NCBI GenBank assembly: GCA_036518955.1
Contig: DATDMG010000295.1
Location: 1-13,254 of the forward strand
DNA: 13,254 nucleotides
Direction: 5' to 3'
Origin: DATDMG01 sp036518955
Lineage (GTDB): Bacteria; Actinomycetota; Actinomycetes; Actinomycetales; Kineosporiaceae
Shown: one piece after another, positions 12,957 to 13,254 of the stretch
Layout: the number at the start of each line of letters is the position of its first letter
Numbering within the stretch: the stretch's first letter is position 1
Notes under the pieces: model-generated
The model's database searches: none
Told to the model about the DNA's origin: nothing
The model's input: only the letters and a program-made list of their open reading frames with translations
Translations under genes and position numbers: made by a program

Positions 12957-12976
12957 ACCGGTAGGAGGCTGCCCAG

Positions 12977-13254
12977 GTGGAACGGATCCGACGTCGCGGC
13001 CGCGCCCGGGTGCGGTCCGGCTGGCGACGGGTCCGGCGGGTGCTGCGGCGGCGGGGGGACATCCTTGCCGTGATCGCGGCAGGGGGCGCGGTCGGCAGCC
13101 TGGCCCGCTGGGGCCTCGGCGAGGCGATGCCGCACCGTGCGGGTACCTTTCCGTGGGCGACGTTCGCTGCCAACGTGTCCGGCTGCTGGCTCCTCGGGAT
13201 CCTGATGGTCTTCGTGATCGACGTCTGGTCGCCGTCCCGGTACGTGCGGCCGTT
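12977..13254 (+). CDS. fluC: Fluoride channel FluC/CrcB, 3' truncated
   Basis: Start of a small four-helix membrane protein of the FluC (CrcB) family, a dual-topology fluoride-selective channel that lets toxic fluoride leave the cell. The visible 92 residues have an Arg-rich lead of about 27 residues, then 'DILAVIAAGGAVGSLARWGLGEAM' and 'FPWATFAANVSGCWLLGILMVFVID', matching the family patterns GGxxGxxxR(Y/W) and FPWxTxxxNxxG, where the Asn lines the pore. The GTG start has a perfect AGGAGG 8 nt upstream. The Arg-rich N-terminal extension is longer than in typical FluC and is positively charged, which would favour a cytoplasmic N-terminus. Actinobacteria often carry two adjacent crcB genes; a second could follow outside the window. 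Confidence 0.9.
   Translation, partial: MERIRRRGRARVRSGWRRVRRVLRRRGDILAVIAAGGAVGSLARWGLGEAMPHRAGTFPWATFAANVSGCWLLGILMVFVIDVWSPSRYVRP

Noticed and set aside
12014..12964. Plus-strand open frame antisense to queE, continuing to the fluC leader
   Set aside because: Its part past queE (12777-12964) has no recognisable motif or conserved composition, and queE is well supported.
12683..12976. Possible fluoride (crcB) or preQ1 riboswitch in the queE-fluC spacer
   Set aside because: I could not find the conserved core of either. Only the simple hairpin at 12914-12956 is supported. A covariance-model search would settle it.
1..13254. CRISPR arrays, insertion sequences, integrase genes, tRNA or rRNA genes
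   Set aside because: No regularly spaced repeats, transposase or integrase motifs, or recognisable RNA gene folds were seen on either strand.

Overview
The window is about 13 kb of very GC-rich DNA. Hand counts give roughly 75% in typical genes, with a dip to about 52% at 3181-3300. The sequence points to a high-GC actinobacterium. It carries a nickel superoxide dismutase with its SodX protease, a 24-residue bL37-type ribosomal protein, a DUF3068 envelope protein beside GT-C-like and GT4 glycosyltransferase genes, several probable leaderless promoters (TANNNT 6-7 nt before the start codon), and frequent GTG starts. I cannot name the genus. PilT and queE argue for a lineage outside classic mycobacteria, but this is inference.

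Left part (1-4403), an envelope block: the 3' part of a polytopic GT-C-like membrane protein, a 59-residue membrane peptide resembling DUF2613, a GT4 glycosyltransferase on the minus strand, and a DUF3068 ('PorA family') protein. GT4, GT-C-like protein and DUF3068 neighbours resemble my recollection of the mycobacterial Rv0225-Rv0227c neighbourhood. The GT4-DUF3068 divergent spacer is AT-rich and full of palindromes. Strong hairpins close the convergent gene pairs.

Middle (4408-8391): a tiny bL37 gene, a PilT-type ATPase with no other pilus gene in view, an FlK-like hotdog thioesterase, a GNAT acetyltransferase, a DMT/EamA-like transporter and a DUF457/YdjM-type membrane hydrolase. These look like single-gene transcription units, not one pathway.

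Right part (8399-13254): sodX then sodN on the minus strand (Ni-SOD maturation and enzyme), a malic enzyme with a Pro-rich repeat at its N-terminus, a zinc-independent quinone-oxidoreductase-like MDR protein, a lone QueE-type radical SAM enzyme lacking the usual Thr/Ser after the CxxxCxxC-Asp motif, and the 5' end of a FluC/CrcB fluoride channel gene preceded by an imperfect leader hairpin.

I see no mobile element, CRISPR array, tRNA or rRNA, and nothing that is clearly a new multi-gene system. The most useful points are the tiny bL37 gene, the palindrome over the DUF3068 promoter, the orphan and altered QueE, the divergent retraction motif of PilT, and the leader hairpin of fluC.
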